From CAVPXC01 sp963709505 (GTDB taxonomy: Bacteria; Chloroflexota; Anaerolineae; JAAEKA01): a DNA stretch of 64,000 nucleotides. The notes beneath the pieces were generated by a model. That model made no database searches, had not been told where the DNA came from, and saw nothing but the letters and a program-made list of their open reading frames with translations. The stretch's first letter is position 1. Each line of letters opens with the position of its first letter. The DNA lies in assembly GCA_963709505.1 (NCBI GenBank), contig CAVPXC010000005.1, positions 124,001-188,000 of the forward strand. Direction: 5' to 3'. This document shows, piece by piece, positions 1 through 10,000 of this stretch. Both the position numbers and the translations under genes were made by a program.

Positions 1-2
1 GG

Positions 3-1186
3 GTCGATGAACACGAGTTTGGAGAGATCTTCGACTATTTCCAAAACCCTTCAGATACCGTCGTAACTCTGATTCAGACACTGCCATACCTGTCTCCGAG
101 CTTACAGACACAGGTCAAGGCATATATCCAGACCAATTATGGACCGGGAACAACGTATGACTTCACTCGCATTGCCCATATCGGTTTTGGAACTGGCGCG
201 CAACGGGAAGCCTTTGATACTCCCCCGGACGCCTATTACCCAACCAATCCGTATGGGATCGGCGCGCCCTACCAAGTCTCCTTTGAGCCCCATCCACAAC
301 ACCAATTGTGGGAGAGCGGATGGGTGTGGCTACTGGCTATATTTTCCACCCTTCAATTTCTATGCTGCATGGAAGTATGCCGATCTGTTCAAAGATCCTC
401 AGAATCCAACAGCCCTGCCTCAATCGATTTTCAACTCAATGAGGAACAAGGTCGAGGCTTTTCCAAGCAGCGGATCTGCTCGTTATACTTTCTTGTTCGC
501 GCCGGCCATACCTGGTGCACTTGTACATTGCCGGTTATCAAGGATACCTGGAGCTGCAAAGACTGGCCGGCTATCCGGAGGATGCCAACGTCAGAAACTG
601 GTATAACCAGGCCTTGAATCTGCGGATGAACAGTTTCTCCAAAGACACGCCCTTTGTGGGTGGTCCATGGAACACCGTTGATTGGTACAATCGTGCCCTT
701 AGCGTGGCCAGGAATTTCATGTTCTTGACGCCCGAGATCGGTGATTACATGTATGTTCATCTTCAGCCTCAGGTGCAGGAGGCGGTCGATGAGTACAACA
801 AGATTGCGCCCTACTGGTTTGTCTCGAAGTTCGACAACTCGGTGGGAGAAGGCACCCTGCAGCATCTCTACGACTCCCCAGCGATCTTCCAGGCGAAAGC
901 CTATGCCTTGAGACAACCTTACGATGAACTGGTGAAGTATCTGGACGCTCCCGCGTTTGCCAGGGGAGACCTATTCTACATCCAGAACCTCGTTGCTGCA
1001 CTGTCTGTTGCTGGACCAAACACGTGTCGCGACCTGAGCGGCGACGGTGTGATCGACATACGCGATATCATGCTGATTTCGAGCCACTTAGGCACAACCG
1101 ATCCCCTGTATGACATCGACGGGAACGGCATCGTCGATGTCCGCGATCTGGCATCCTTCAGCTTCTGCTGGCATAGGCCCTTGTGA
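3..1186 (+). CDS. Secreted dockerin-type protein, 5' partial, two frameshifts
   Basis: The gene enters from the left edge, so its start and signal peptide are not seen. A Trp/Tyr-rich, probably helical region fills most of the length; I do not recognise its family. The C-terminus is a type I dockerin: two Ca-binding repeats beginning CRDLSGDGVIDIRDIML and YDIDGNGIVDVRDLA, at about 1024-1180. The frame moves by one base near 340 and again near 508. Deleting one base at each point gives continuous sequence (for example APAYLVHLYIAGYQ), so consensus error is likelier than decay. The stop overlaps the possible GTG of the next gene, which has a close copy of the same dockerin, so the two probably form a unit. 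Confidence 0.65.
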
Positions 1187-1212
1187 CCCGCTCTGAGTTG
1201 ATGCTGTCTCCC

Positions 1213-2769
1213 ATGACTAAAGCCTGGTTTCGAATAGGTCTCGCCATTCTTGGTATGCTGCTGGCTGCTTGGCTGCCGTACGCACGTGCCGCCAGCGCGG
1301 TGAGCGGAGCAAGCGCTATCAAGACTCCGGTAGCCTGCCGAGACTTGGATGGCGACGGTAGTGTGAGCGTTTCCGATATCGTGTTGGTTTCAGCGCATCT
1401 CGGCACGACAAATCCCCTCTATGATATCGATGGCGATGGAGCTGTGACTGTAGCCGACCTGAGAATGCTCGGCAGCTGCTGGCATCAGCCCCTTGTGGCG
1501 TCCCGCCGGATCAATGTGCCGATCTTTACCGGTCCGGCAGGTTTCGACCAGTTCGCAGTCTCCTGGTTTGGCCAGGTTACGCCAACGGACAACTACGCCG
1601 ACGTGCGGGTAGGCGTCTATTATCCGGAAATCTTGACGGTTCATGTGGCTATCATGGATCGCCTTCTATGGTTTGATCCGGCGCCTTCTCCGGCCAACTT
1701 GGAAGCCTGGGACGCTGTGACGCTCTACCTGGATTTGGATGGAAACGTCGGAGCGAACCCGGATGCCAACTCCTACCGGCTCGTTGGCCAGCTCTGGGCG
1801 CAGAGCGGCGATAACCGGCAGGCCACCTATCGAGGCAACGGCACAGGCTGGGTTGCTAACCCCATGGTGTTTTCAGCCGACACGACGTGGAGAGGCAACT
1901 ATCCCAACGACAACGTCGACGACAAGGGGTGGACCATCACGTTTTGGATCCCCTTTTCGAGCCTGGGACTAACCGGACCGCCGCCTGAAGGCGCCGTCTG
2001 GGGCGCGGCCCTGGCCGTGCACGATCGAGATGACGGTGTGGGCACGGCGATCCCTGCCAAGATCTGGCCTCCGGCCATGAACGGCACTCAACCCGCATCC
2101 TGGGGACAGTTCAGATTCGGACTGCCAACCTATACGCCACCGCCGGTGAACGCCAGTCAAGTAGCCACCATCCGCCACGGTCTCAACGGCGCAAACGTCG
2201 TCGATGCTGCCGTGGGAGGTCACACGACCTGCGGCGATGGCATCGACCACTGGCCCCAGTGGGGCCAAGCCAACTACGCCGGATACACCCAGTTCAATGT
2301 GCAGAACCAATACGACATCTCCGATTGGCCCTGTTTTTCAAAGTATTATGTCACCTTTCCTCTTGATGCGATCCCACCCGGCAGCAGTATCGTCTCGGCC
2401 ACATTGACGTTACACCAGTTTGGCGGCGCCGGAGGCGGCATCTGGGGAACGCCGCCGGACTCGTATATCCAGGTACTGAGAGTGGCTGAGGGTTGGAGTG
2501 AGGCAACGCTGAATTGGAACAATGCGCCTCTGGCAGCAGAAAACTTGAATCGTGTTTGGGTGCCCCCCGCATGGCCGGCATACCCCGGTACACCGTACCG
2601 TTGGGACGTCAGCGCTGCAGCGGCTGCCGCCTATACCGCAAGGACTCCTTTGCGCTTGGCCGTCTACTCGGCCGATACCGAGTATCATAGTGGCAAGTAT
2701 TTCTATACCTCAGACACCGACGGCGCTGTGTCACGGCCTACCCTCAAACTGCGGTGGGGCGTACCCTAA
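1213..2769 (+). CDS. Secreted protein: dockerin, CBM9/DOMON-like and DNRLRE domains
   Basis: About 518 residues and intact. I chose the ATG at 1213 because it directly precedes a signal peptide (MTKAWFRIGLAILGMLLAAW, cleavage near ARAASA); a GTG at 1183 overlapping the upstream stop is the alternative. A type I dockerin with two DxDGDG-type loops follows at about residues 40-95. A beta-rich region at about 100-300 (ending in IPFSSLGL and AVHDRDD) resembles CBM9/DOMON-like carbohydrate-binding modules. The C-terminal 200 residues resemble DNRLRE domains (TLTLHQFG, LNWNNAP, LAVYSADTE). The role is inferred to be extracellular polymer binding or cell-surface assembly. No cohesin partner is present in the window. 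Confidence 0.7.
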   Translation: MTKAWFRIGLAILGMLLAAWLPYARAASAVSGASAIKTPVACRDLDGDGSVSVSDIVLVSAHLGTTNPLYDIDGDGAVTVADLRMLGSCWHQPLVASRRINVPIFTGPAGFDQFAVSWFGQVTPTDNYADVRVGVYYPEILTVHVAIMDRLLWFDPAPSPANLEAWDAVTLYLDLDGNVGANPDANSYRLVGQLWAQSGDNRQATYRGNGTGWVANPMVFSADTTWRGNYPNDNVDDKGWTITFWIPFSSLGLTGPPPEGAVWGAALAVHDRDDGVGTAIPAKIWPPAMNGTQPASWGQFRFGLPTYTPPPVNASQVATIRHGLNGANVVDAAVGGHTTCGDGIDHWPQWGQANYAGYTQFNVQNQYDISDWPCFSKYYVTFPLDAIPPGSSIVSATLTLHQFGGAGGGIWGTPPDSYIQVLRVAEGWSEATLNWNNAPLAAENLNRVWVPPAWPAYPGTPYRWDVSAAAAAAYTARTPLRLAVYSADTEYHSGKYFYTSDTDGAVSRPTLKLRWGVP

Positions 2770-2964
2770 GAAACTTGGACAAACACGCGCATCAGATTCG
2801 GTCGGGAACATGGTCACATCTTCTGGCGAAGCTTCGCCTCAAACCGACAAGATGCGAAATGCAATTTCTTGGTTGAGACAGGATGTGATAAGATGTGATA
2901 AGCTGACCTCCATCGGTCAGCCATGACGAGCATCGATGAATTGTTCCGTGATCATGTCAGCTTG

Positions 2965-3030
2965 ACGGTCGAGATCTTGCTCAGCATCTTGGTCCACAAA
3001 CTGCTCAAGCGAGGCAACTTCACCTCCGTG
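2965..3030 (+). pseudogene. IS630-family transposase C-terminal fragment (left copy)
   Basis: In one frame this stretch reads VEILLSILVHKLLKRGNFTS, matching the end-region pattern of IS630/Tc1-type transposases (VEIWFSILxRxLLKRGNFTS). It breaks off just before the nitrilase-family start. No catalytic DDE region is present upstream, so it is a remnant. The rest of 2770-3038 holds nothing else I can identify. Confidence 0.55.
2982..3029 (+). repeat. Direct repeat flanking the nitrilase gene, left copy
   Basis: This 48-bp stretch recurs at 3875-3922 with four mismatches; the last 28 bases (3002-3029 and 3895-3922) are identical. Both copies lie in IS630-type transposase tail sequence. Confidence 0.8.
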
Positions 3031-3038
3031 AGAATTCC

Positions 3039-3885
3039 ATGCCTCCCTTCCTGAATCTCGCTATCGTGCAAATGGCGCCGGAACTAGGCGCCGTAGACGC
3101 TAACCGCGCAAAGATGTTGGCTATGCTGGACGAGGCTGCAACCGGCGGCGCCGATTTGATTGTTTTTCCCGAATGCGCCATCAGCGGCTATGCCTTCTCT
3201 AACCTGGAGACAGCACGCTCGGCCGCCGAGTCGACGATCTGGCCCCACCAGCCAGGCTCTCGAGCTCGCCTGTCGTCGCCTTGGGGTCTATGCCGTAGTC
3301 GGGCTGCTGGAAGCCGATGCCGGTCGCATCTACAACTCCGCACTCCTGGTCGGACCGGACGGGCTGCTGGCGCGCTACCGCAAGACCCACCTGCCCTGCC
3401 TCGGCGTCGATCGCTTCGTGGACGCGGGCCAGGCGCTGGACGTGCATGACACGCCTATCGGCCGGCTTGGGCTGCTGATCTGCTACGACCTACGCTTCCC
3501 CGAGGCCGCACGCGTGCTTGCGCTTCACGGCGCCGACGTCATCGTCCACCCAACGAACTGGCACTGGACCTCCGACGACTTCCCCGATTTCATCAACCCG
3601 GCCCGGGCCCGCGAAAGCCGCGTCTACGTCCTTTCAGCGGACCGTTGGGGACACGAGGGAGAACTCGTTACTTGGGTCGCAGCCAGATCGTGGATATCAC
3701 CGGCAAGGTGCTGGCCGAAGCGCCAGCGCGAGGGTGACGCCATCCTACACGCCCAACTCGACCTGGCTCGCGCCCGCCAGAAACACCTCGTGTTGGAGCC
3801 AGGCGTGTTCGAGAGCGATGTGTTTGCGGATCGCCGACCTGATCTGTACGGGCGCTTGAGTGCACAATCTGGCACAGCATCCTGA
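3039..3885 (+). CDS. Nitrilase-superfamily carbon-nitrogen hydrolase, three frameshifts
   Basis: The superfamily hydrolyses amides or nitriles with a Glu-Lys-Cys triad in the cytoplasm. The triad context is visible: VFPECAISGY (Glu), RKTHLPCLG (Lys) and LGLLICYDLRFPEAAR (nucleophilic Cys). Frame changes occur near 3245 (+1), 3665 (-1) and 3735 (+1). Repair gives a normal C-terminal part reading GRSQIVDITGKVLAEAP followed by REGDAILHAQLDL. After repair it is about 280 residues, the family norm. The substrate cannot be told. The last codons and stop lie inside a transposase remnant, and another remnant ends just before the start, so the gene may have been carried or bracketed by IS630-type sequence. 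Confidence 0.75.
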
Positions 3886-4024
3886 TCCACAGATTGCTCA
3901 AGCGAGGCAACTTCACCTCCGTTGGGCATCTGAAGCCCAAAGTGCTAGCCTTTGTCGATTGCTTCAACTCCACCATGGCCAAGCCGTCAAGTAACCCTAC
4001 AAAGGCAAGGTCCTGGTGGCCTAA
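3867..4024 (+). pseudogene. IS630-family transposase C-terminal fragment (right copy)
   Basis: The reading IWHSILIHRLLKRGNFTSV continues as GHLKPKVLAFVDCFNSTMAK, the typical IS630 transposase tail. After one more single-base shift near 3990 it ends YKGKVLVA-stop at 4022-4024, as in the family. The N-terminal and catalytic parts are missing. It overlaps the last codons of the hydrolase. Confidence 0.65.
3875..3922 (+). repeat. Direct repeat flanking the nitrilase gene, right copy
   Basis: Partner of 2982-3029; 28 identical bases at the 3' part. Confidence 0.8.
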
Positions 4025-4061
4025 CCTAAGGCGAAATTGCGCCGCGGTGAATTAGTGGATG

Positions 4062-4097
4062 ACTTCCCAAGAGATCAATGCCGCTCTCTTGGGAAGT
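4062..4097 (+). terminator. Perfect 13-bp hairpin, possible terminator
   Basis: Arms ACTTCCCAAGAGA (4062-4074) and TCTCTTGGGAAGT (4085-4097) enclose a 10-base loop, followed closely by TTTT at 4101. It lies between the transposase remnant and the promoter of the biosynthetic genes and could insulate them. Confidence 0.5.
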
Positions 4098-4171
4098 CCG
4101 TTTTCACTGAACTGTCTGATTGACTGACAAAAATCGTGAAGGCGTGTCTTTCCAAGAACGATAGAGTTGGC

Positions 4172-4199
4172 TTGACAACCTGCTTCTCTCGTCTATAAT
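4172..4199 (+). promoter_or_regulatory. Consensus sigma70-type promoter for the radical SAM gene
   Basis: TTGACA at 4172-4177 and TATAAT at 4194-4199 are both perfect, with a 16-base spacer. The next start codon is at 4407, so the transcript would carry a leader of about 200 bases. A small stem around GGCTTGGTTTTCAACCAGGCC-like sequence near 4228-4249 is the only structure I see in that leader. Confidence 0.75.
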
Positions 4200-4406
4200 A
4201 AGGGTGACGGCTCCAGAGAAGGGGAAAAGGCTTGGTTTTCAACCAGGCCACCTCCTCTATATGACTATCTTTGCCCGTTTCGTTGTCCAGTTCTTTTGGA
4301 CGCACCACAAGGTATTGGACGGGAACCCGCGCTGGACCATTGAAGCTATAGCACAGACCAGTTGTTTTACACCAAGACCTTGTATCTGACCGGGAGATTG
4401 TTCCAA

Positions 4407-5876
4407 ATGCCGACCGCAATAATCCGCAAAGTCCTACTAGTGATGCCACCGGCGGTTATGGAAGTGGGAGCTGCCGAGAATATGTACAATGCTAATCATG
4501 CCTTTAATCTCGGGCTCGCTTATCTGGCTGGCCTGCTGCGACAGCATGATTTTACGGTAAGCATCCTGGACTGTTTGGCCGAAGATCAATTCAATGTGCG
4601 GTTGGTTGAGAACGAATGGCAGGAAGTAGGTCTCTCCAATGAACGCATCATCGATCATATTCGCGCCTTTGGTCCTGATCTCATTGGAGTATCGATACCG
4701 TTTTCTTGCCAGCATGATCTGGCAATGGAGTTGATTCGGCAGATCAAAACTGCGTTCCCCGATATTGTACTTGTCGCCGGTGCAAACCATGTCAGTGCGC
4801 TTCCGGACAAGATCGAACGCAGTTGTGTCGACTATCTGATCATCGGCGAGGGCGAGTTCGCTCTCCTGCACCTGATACATGCCCTGAACCGCGGCGAGTC
4901 GATCGACAGGCTCCAAGGTGTAGTTTCAAAAGAGTCCACGACATATCATCATGCCCCCTTTATCCAGAATCTCGATGACCTACCGTTCCCGGCTATTGAT
5001 TTGCTGCCCCTTCGCAAGCTCTGGGGTTCCGGCCGGAGATGGATCAATATGGTAGCCACTCGGGGCTGTGTGTACGACTGCAATTTTTGCTCCATTCATA
5101 CCATCATGGGGTATCCGATCAGAAGGCGAAGCATCGACAACGTCATTGCCGAAATAGGGCACTGGCGGCAGATCTACAAGATTCAAGAGATCTACTTTGA
5201 AGACGACAACCTCACGACCAACCCAAAGTGGGCCAAGGAGCTCTTTCGACGGATTGCCGAAAACAAATTTGGCATACGCTTCTATGCACGCAATGGCATC
5301 AGAGCGGACTCAATCGATAAGGAGCTGTTGATCTTGATGAAGGCGGCCGGTTTCCACGATTTCTATATCGCCCCGGAGAGCGGCAGTCAACAGACGCTGG
5401 ACGAGGTTATTGGCAAGAAGATGAAACTGGAGGACTGCACACGAGCCGTCAAACTCGCTAGTGAAGTGGGCATTGGGGTTAACGCCTTTTTTGTGCTTGG
5501 GTTTCCCCATGAAACGTGGAAAGATATTGAGACTACCATCGAGTATGCCAGGTACTTGAAATCGCTAGGGTGTGAGAGATTCTGGCTCTCTGTGGCTACG
5601 CCCTATCCGGGAACGAGACTCTACAATCAATGTCTCGAACACGGTAGTATCACAGAAGATGTGGATTACCGGAAGCTCAGAGTTGCAAAATCGGTCATCA
5701 ATAACAGGGATTTCACCTCCGCCGAGCTGGAGGCGTTTCGCAACAGGGCGATGGATGAACTCAATCCTCATCCGTTGCCGGTGGTGTCGACAGCCAAGAA
5801 AGGACTCTCCCTGCTCTTAAACGACCCCTCCTTCTTTCTGGTGAAGCTGAACTACAAACTAGGTGTTCTGTTCTGA
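4407..5876 (+). CDS. B12-binding radical SAM protein
   Basis: About 489 residues. I start at the ATG at 4407 because it has a GGGAG upstream and leads into the Rossmann-like core of a B12-binding domain (KVLLVMPP, then NLGLAYLAGLLRQHDFTVSI). The radical SAM cluster motif CVYDCNFC gives Cys221, Cys225 and Cys228 for the 4Fe-4S centre, followed by the SAM-binding barrel (FEDDNLTT, APESGSQQTLDEV, GFPHETW). This architecture is known for cobalamin-dependent methylases, ring-forming enzymes and BchE-like cyclases; the substrate is unknown here. Its position upstream of a PPTase and an NRPS, on the same strand, suggests tailoring or precursor synthesis for the peptide product. Confidence 0.85.
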   Translation: MPTAIIRKVLLVMPPAVMEVGAAENMYNANHAFNLGLAYLAGLLRQHDFTVSILDCLAEDQFNVRLVENEWQEVGLSNERIIDHIRAFGPDLIGVSIPFSCQHDLAMELIRQIKTAFPDIVLVAGANHVSALPDKIERSCVDYLIIGEGEFALLHLIHALNRGESIDRLQGVVSKESTTYHHAPFIQNLDDLPFPAIDLLPLRKLWGSGRRWINMVATRGCVYDCNFCSIHTIMGYPIRRRSIDNVIAEIGHWRQIYKIQEIYFEDDNLTTNPKWAKELFRRIAENKFGIRFYARNGIRADSIDKELLILMKAAGFHDFYIAPESGSQQTLDEVIGKKMKLEDCTRAVKLASEVGIGVNAFFVLGFPHETWKDIETTIEYARYLKSLGCERFWLSVATPYPGTRLYNQCLEHGSITEDVDYRKLRVAKSVINNRDFTSAELEAFRNRAMDELNPHPLPVVSTAKKGLSLLLNDPSFFLVKLNYKLGVLF

Positions 5877-5961
5877 GAGAAGCGAGGTAGCAAGTATGAG
5901 TTGGCTTATGGCTGGCCAAGAGGCTAGCATTTTCGGTATCGAATTCATAATCATCCAATTA

Positions 5962-5990
5962 TTGACAAGATGTCGCAGGTGTGGAATAAT
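5962..5990 (+). promoter_or_regulatory. Promoter upstream of the PPTase gene
   Basis: TTGACA at 5962-5967, a 17-base spacer and AATAAT at 5985-5990. The transcript would start near 5997 and reach the PPTase start at 6156. Confidence 0.6.
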
Positions 5991-5995
5991 GCTCA

Positions 5996-6021
5996 CAGAG
6001 CAGGGCGCTTCACCTGCTCTG
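5996..6021 (+). promoter_or_regulatory. Hairpin at the predicted transcript 5' end
   Basis: Arms CAGAGCAGG (5996-6004) and CCTGCTCTG (6013-6021) are a perfect 9-bp stem with an 8-base loop followed by TTTATCTTT. Because it begins at about the predicted start site it could protect the 5' end or act as an attenuator. Confidence 0.45.
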
Positions 6022-6155
6022 TTTATCTTTGAAAGCTGGCGCCAGTAGAAGCGACTGTTGGCCGAAGCTTGGCCTTCGACCCAATGCGACGCCGTAGGGA
6101 TATATTGACGCTGTAGACCTGTTGGCTGCGGCTTGCCTACCGGGTCACGTCGCCT

Positions 6156-6926
6156 ATGACCTCCACCCAATGTCTGTGGAGCCAGCCGCCTATCTTTCCA
6201 AGTCTAGGCGGCAATGATGTACACGTCTGGTGTGCTCATCTCAACTCGGCCGCCTTAGCCAAGCGATTGGCGCCGCTTCTGTCGCCTGATGAGCGTTCCA
6301 ATGCCTTGCGGTTTCGATTCGATCTTCATCGCACCCTCTTTGTCACGAGCCGCGGGATGTTGCGCCTGCTCCTGGGGCGTTATCTGGAGCTTGATCCGGC
6401 TCGATTGAGCTTCGTCTCTTTACCCTTGGGGAAACCGGCTCTGGTGGCGGAGCTCGGCCGGGATTCCCTGCGCTTCAATGTAGCTCACTCAAACGAATTG
6501 GTCCTCTACGCAGTGACGCGTGACCTAGAGGTCGGGGTAGACCTGGAACATGTGCGGCCTCTGGCTGGCATGGAGAAGATAGCCGAGCGCTTCTTCTCTG
6601 CTCGGGAATGTGCGGTTCTTGGGTCTATTTCCCCTGAGCCTGAGGGAAACAGCCTTCTACACGTGTTGGACACGAAAAGAAGCGTACCTGAAGGCCACTG
6701 GAGGAGGACTGTCTCGAGCCCTTGATAGTTTTGAAGTATCGCTTCGTCCTGAGGAGCCAGCCAGGCTGCTGTGGACGATAGACGACGTTCAGGAGCCGGA
6801 CGATGGTCCCTGGTCGATCTGTCTCCCGCCCCAGGCTTCGTTGCTGCTCTCGCCGTGGCAGGTCGCAATCACCAAATCGCGTGTCACTACCTTTTGCCAT
6901 CGCAGCACGCGGACGCTATGATTTAG
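6156..6926 (+). CDS. 4'-phosphopantetheinyl transferase (Sfp type), two frameshifts
   Basis: The enzyme moves phosphopantetheine from CoA onto carrier-domain serines, here presumably the two T domains of the NRPS next door. Conserved motifs are the GKPAL-containing region (LPLGKPAL), the Mg-binding VGVDLEHVR and the signature WTRKEAYLKATGGGL. The frame shifts near 6646 (one extra base; repair gives PEPEGTAFYTCWTRKEAYLK) and near 6819 (one missing base; repair gives WSILSPAPGFVAALAV). With both repaired the protein is about 256 residues and ends at the TAG at 6924-6926, normal for the Sfp family. Confidence 0.85.
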
Positions 6927-6936
6927 AAGATTACAG

Positions 6937-7004
6937 GGTGCAGGTGGCAGGTTGGCAGGTGGCAGGTGGCAGGTGGCAGGTTGCAAGCCTCCTGCCACCT
7001 GTAG
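6937..7004 (+). repeat. Heptamer tandem array GGCAGGT with inverted copy
   Basis: About six copies of a 7-base unit (GGCAGGT, with GGCAGGTT variants) are followed by a short inverted copy (TGCCACC) that could fold back on the array. It fills the gap between the PPTase and NRPS genes. Two other heptamer arrays with different units lie at 56916-56964 and 62390-62501. Confidence 0.85.
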
Positions 7005-7088
7005 CCCTTTCAAGGGCGATCATTAAACGAAACGCCAATCTCGTCATCTGTAGTTCAAGCTGGTTTGAGAAGTTTCTCGAAGGCGCGT

Positions 7089-10000
7089 ATGCCGCAACAT
7101 CCTCACCCTACTATAAGTCCGACCAACTCCGCGTGCCGGTATCCACTGGCATACAACCAGCGAGCTCTTTGGTTTCTTCAGAAACTGAACCCGGCCAGCG
7201 CCGCTTATAACATACCGGTTGCCCTCCGGATGCGATCGGCGATGGACCCGGAGACTCTGCGCCGCGCATTTCAGCGGCTCGTGGATCGCCATGCCGCCCT
7301 GCGAACCACCTTTCCAGCCATTGAGGGGGAACCCTGGCAAGTAGTCCACGATCACGTCAACGTCGCGTTTCATGTCGAAGATGCCACCTCGTGGAGCGAC
7401 GCTAAACTCGATTCTCGTATCGCTGAGGAAACCTACACGGCTTTCGACCTGGAGCGAGATCCGCCCTTTCGGGTGACCCTGCTACGACAACCGCATGGCG
7501 AGAGCATCTTGTTGCTAGCGTTGCATCACATCGTGACCGACATGTGGTCGCTGGCCATCCTCCTGTCCGAAGTGCCGAAGTTCTACCAGGCAGAGTTCAC
7601 AGGTGTTCGTGCCGACCTCAAGCCGCTGCGCATCGAATACACAGATCACGTCTCTGCTCAGTTAGAAATGCTCGAAGGGCCGGAGGCAGAGCGCCACTGG
7701 GAGTTCTGGCAAAGCCAGCTTTCCGGCGACTTGCCGGTGCTGGAGCTGCCAACCGACCGGCCTCGACACGGAACTCCTACCGACCAGGGAACGGCAGAAA
7801 CCTTCAGTGTCTCAGCAGAGGTCACAGAGCATCTCCTCGGCCTGGCTAGAGCACATCATACCACCCTGGAGGCAGTCATCCTGGCAGCTTTTCAGGTGTT
7901 GCTCCACCGATACACCGGCCAAGAGGACATTCTGGTAGGTTCTACTCGTGCGGGCCGCACCGCCAAATCGGCACGCACCTTTGGCTATTTCGTCAACCCG
8001 ATTGTCATGCGTGGGGATCTGTCCGGGAATCCGACTTTTAGCGACTTCTTGTCGGCGCTTGGAGCGACGGCCAACGCCGCTGGGGAGCACGATGACTATC
8101 CCCTAGCCAAGGTAGTCGAACGCCTGCAGCCACAGCGCAACACCCGCTGGTCATCCATCTTTCAGGTGATGTTCACCTGGCGCAAAACCACCAAACTGGT
8201 GGATCCCAACAGTATGGCGGGTGTGGCGATCGGCGTGGCAGGCACTAGTATGGCCCCTGAGGGCATCCAGCTCGAAGTGTTGCCCGTCCGACATCGATGC
8301 ACATTCTTTGACCTGATCCTGCTGGTAGCTGAGGCCGAGGGTGCATTGCTTGGTACCTTCGAGTATAGGACCGATCTGTTCGAGGCGGCCACCATTCAAC
8401 GCATGATCGGCCACTTCCAGACCTTGCTGCACGGCATAGTGACCGATCCTCATCAGCGCATTTCTCGGCTGCCACTCCTGACCGAGCGTGAGAAGCATCA
8501 ACTTCTGGTCGAATGGAACGACACGGCCCAGCCATTTCCCGAAGATCAGTGCGTACACCAGCTTTTCGAAGCGCAAGTTGCTCGCACGCCCGACGCAGTG
8601 GCAGTGGCCATGGACGCAGTATGGCTCACGTACCGCGATCTGGAGCACCGCGCCAACCGGCTTGCCAACACCCTGCGACGCCAAGAAGTCGGCCCCGAGT
8701 CGCTGGTGGGTATTGCCATGGAGCGGTCTCCGGAAATGATTGTGGCGGTGCTGGCTGTCCTCAAGGCCGGTGCGGCCTACGTGCCCCTGGATCCTCGTTA
8801 TCCGCTGGAGCGCCTGGCAACCATGGTGCAGGATGCGCAGGTGTCCGTTCTGATTACGCAGGAAGCCCTCCTGAACCGGCTTCCACAGTCCACGGCCCGC
8901 CTGATTTGCCTGGACGCCAGTGGTGGACCGGCCTTGAAGCACAGCTACGATGATTACTTGCAAGAGAGCAGCGCCCCTCCCGCGACCGCCGTTTCCGCCG
9001 ACAACCTGGCGTATGTGATCTACACATCGGGCTCTACCGGCGAAGCCCAAGGGCGTCATGCTGGAGCATCGAGGCCTGTGCAATCTGGTTACCGATCAAA
9101 TTCGGGACTTCGGCGTGGGTCCGGGCAGCCGAGTGCTGCAATTTGCATCTCTCAGCTTCGACGCCTCCGTGTCGGAGATCTTTATGGCATTGCTGAGCGG
9201 AGCAACCCTGGTGCTGGCCGCGCAGGAGGTGCTGGCATCGCCGCCAGACCTACTTCGCCTGCTGCGCAGCCAGGCCATTACCACCGTCACCCTGCCTCCT
9301 TCCATGCTGCGGGCGCTGCCAGACGCCGATTTGCCCGCCCTGCGGACCTTGGTCTCCGCCGGGGAGAGCTGCCGCTCGATGTGGCCGAGCGCTGGAAGCG
9401 AGGCCGGCGCTTCTTCAACGCCTATGGTCCTACCGAAGCCACCATCGGATCGACCTGCTACTTGGTTGAAGACTTGCCGGAAAGTGCAGCCACTGTGCCT
9501 ATTGGCCGGCCCGTTGCCAACACGCAGGTTTATCTACTGGACGATCACCTGCAGCCCGTGCCGCTAGGAGTTCATGGTGAACTGTATATCGGGGGAGTCG
9601 GGGTGGCGCGCGGCTATCTCAACAAACCGGAACTGACCGCCGATAAGTTCATACTTGATACACCTCCATCCCACGCTTTGGTGCGGACCAACGGCAAAGG
9701 GAAACGCCTCTACAGAACCGGCGACCGGTGCCGTTACTTACCTGACGGCAACATCGAGTTCCTGGGGCGCCGAGACAACCAGGTGAAGGTGCGGGGTTTT
9801 CGCGTTGAGCTGGAAGAGATCGAGGCCGTGCTCAGGCGCCATCCTGCCGTTCAGGAAGTAACAGCTGACATCCGAGCCGGGGCGCGGAAGCGCGACGATA
9901 TGCGCTTGGTGGCCTACGTCGTGCTGCTGCCAGGCAAATCGGTGACTTTGACCGATCTGCGCGGCTTCGTGGGAAATCAACTACCCGACTACATGACGCC

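Noticed and set aside
6937..7004. CRISPR array
   Set aside because: Units are 7 bases with no spacers; no cas gene is present. The same applies to 56916-56964 and 62390-62501.
9047..9370. Programmed ribosomal frameshifting in the NRPS
   Set aside because: No slippery heptamer or downstream pseudoknot is seen, both directions of shift occur within 320 bases, and similar shifts affect unrelated genes.
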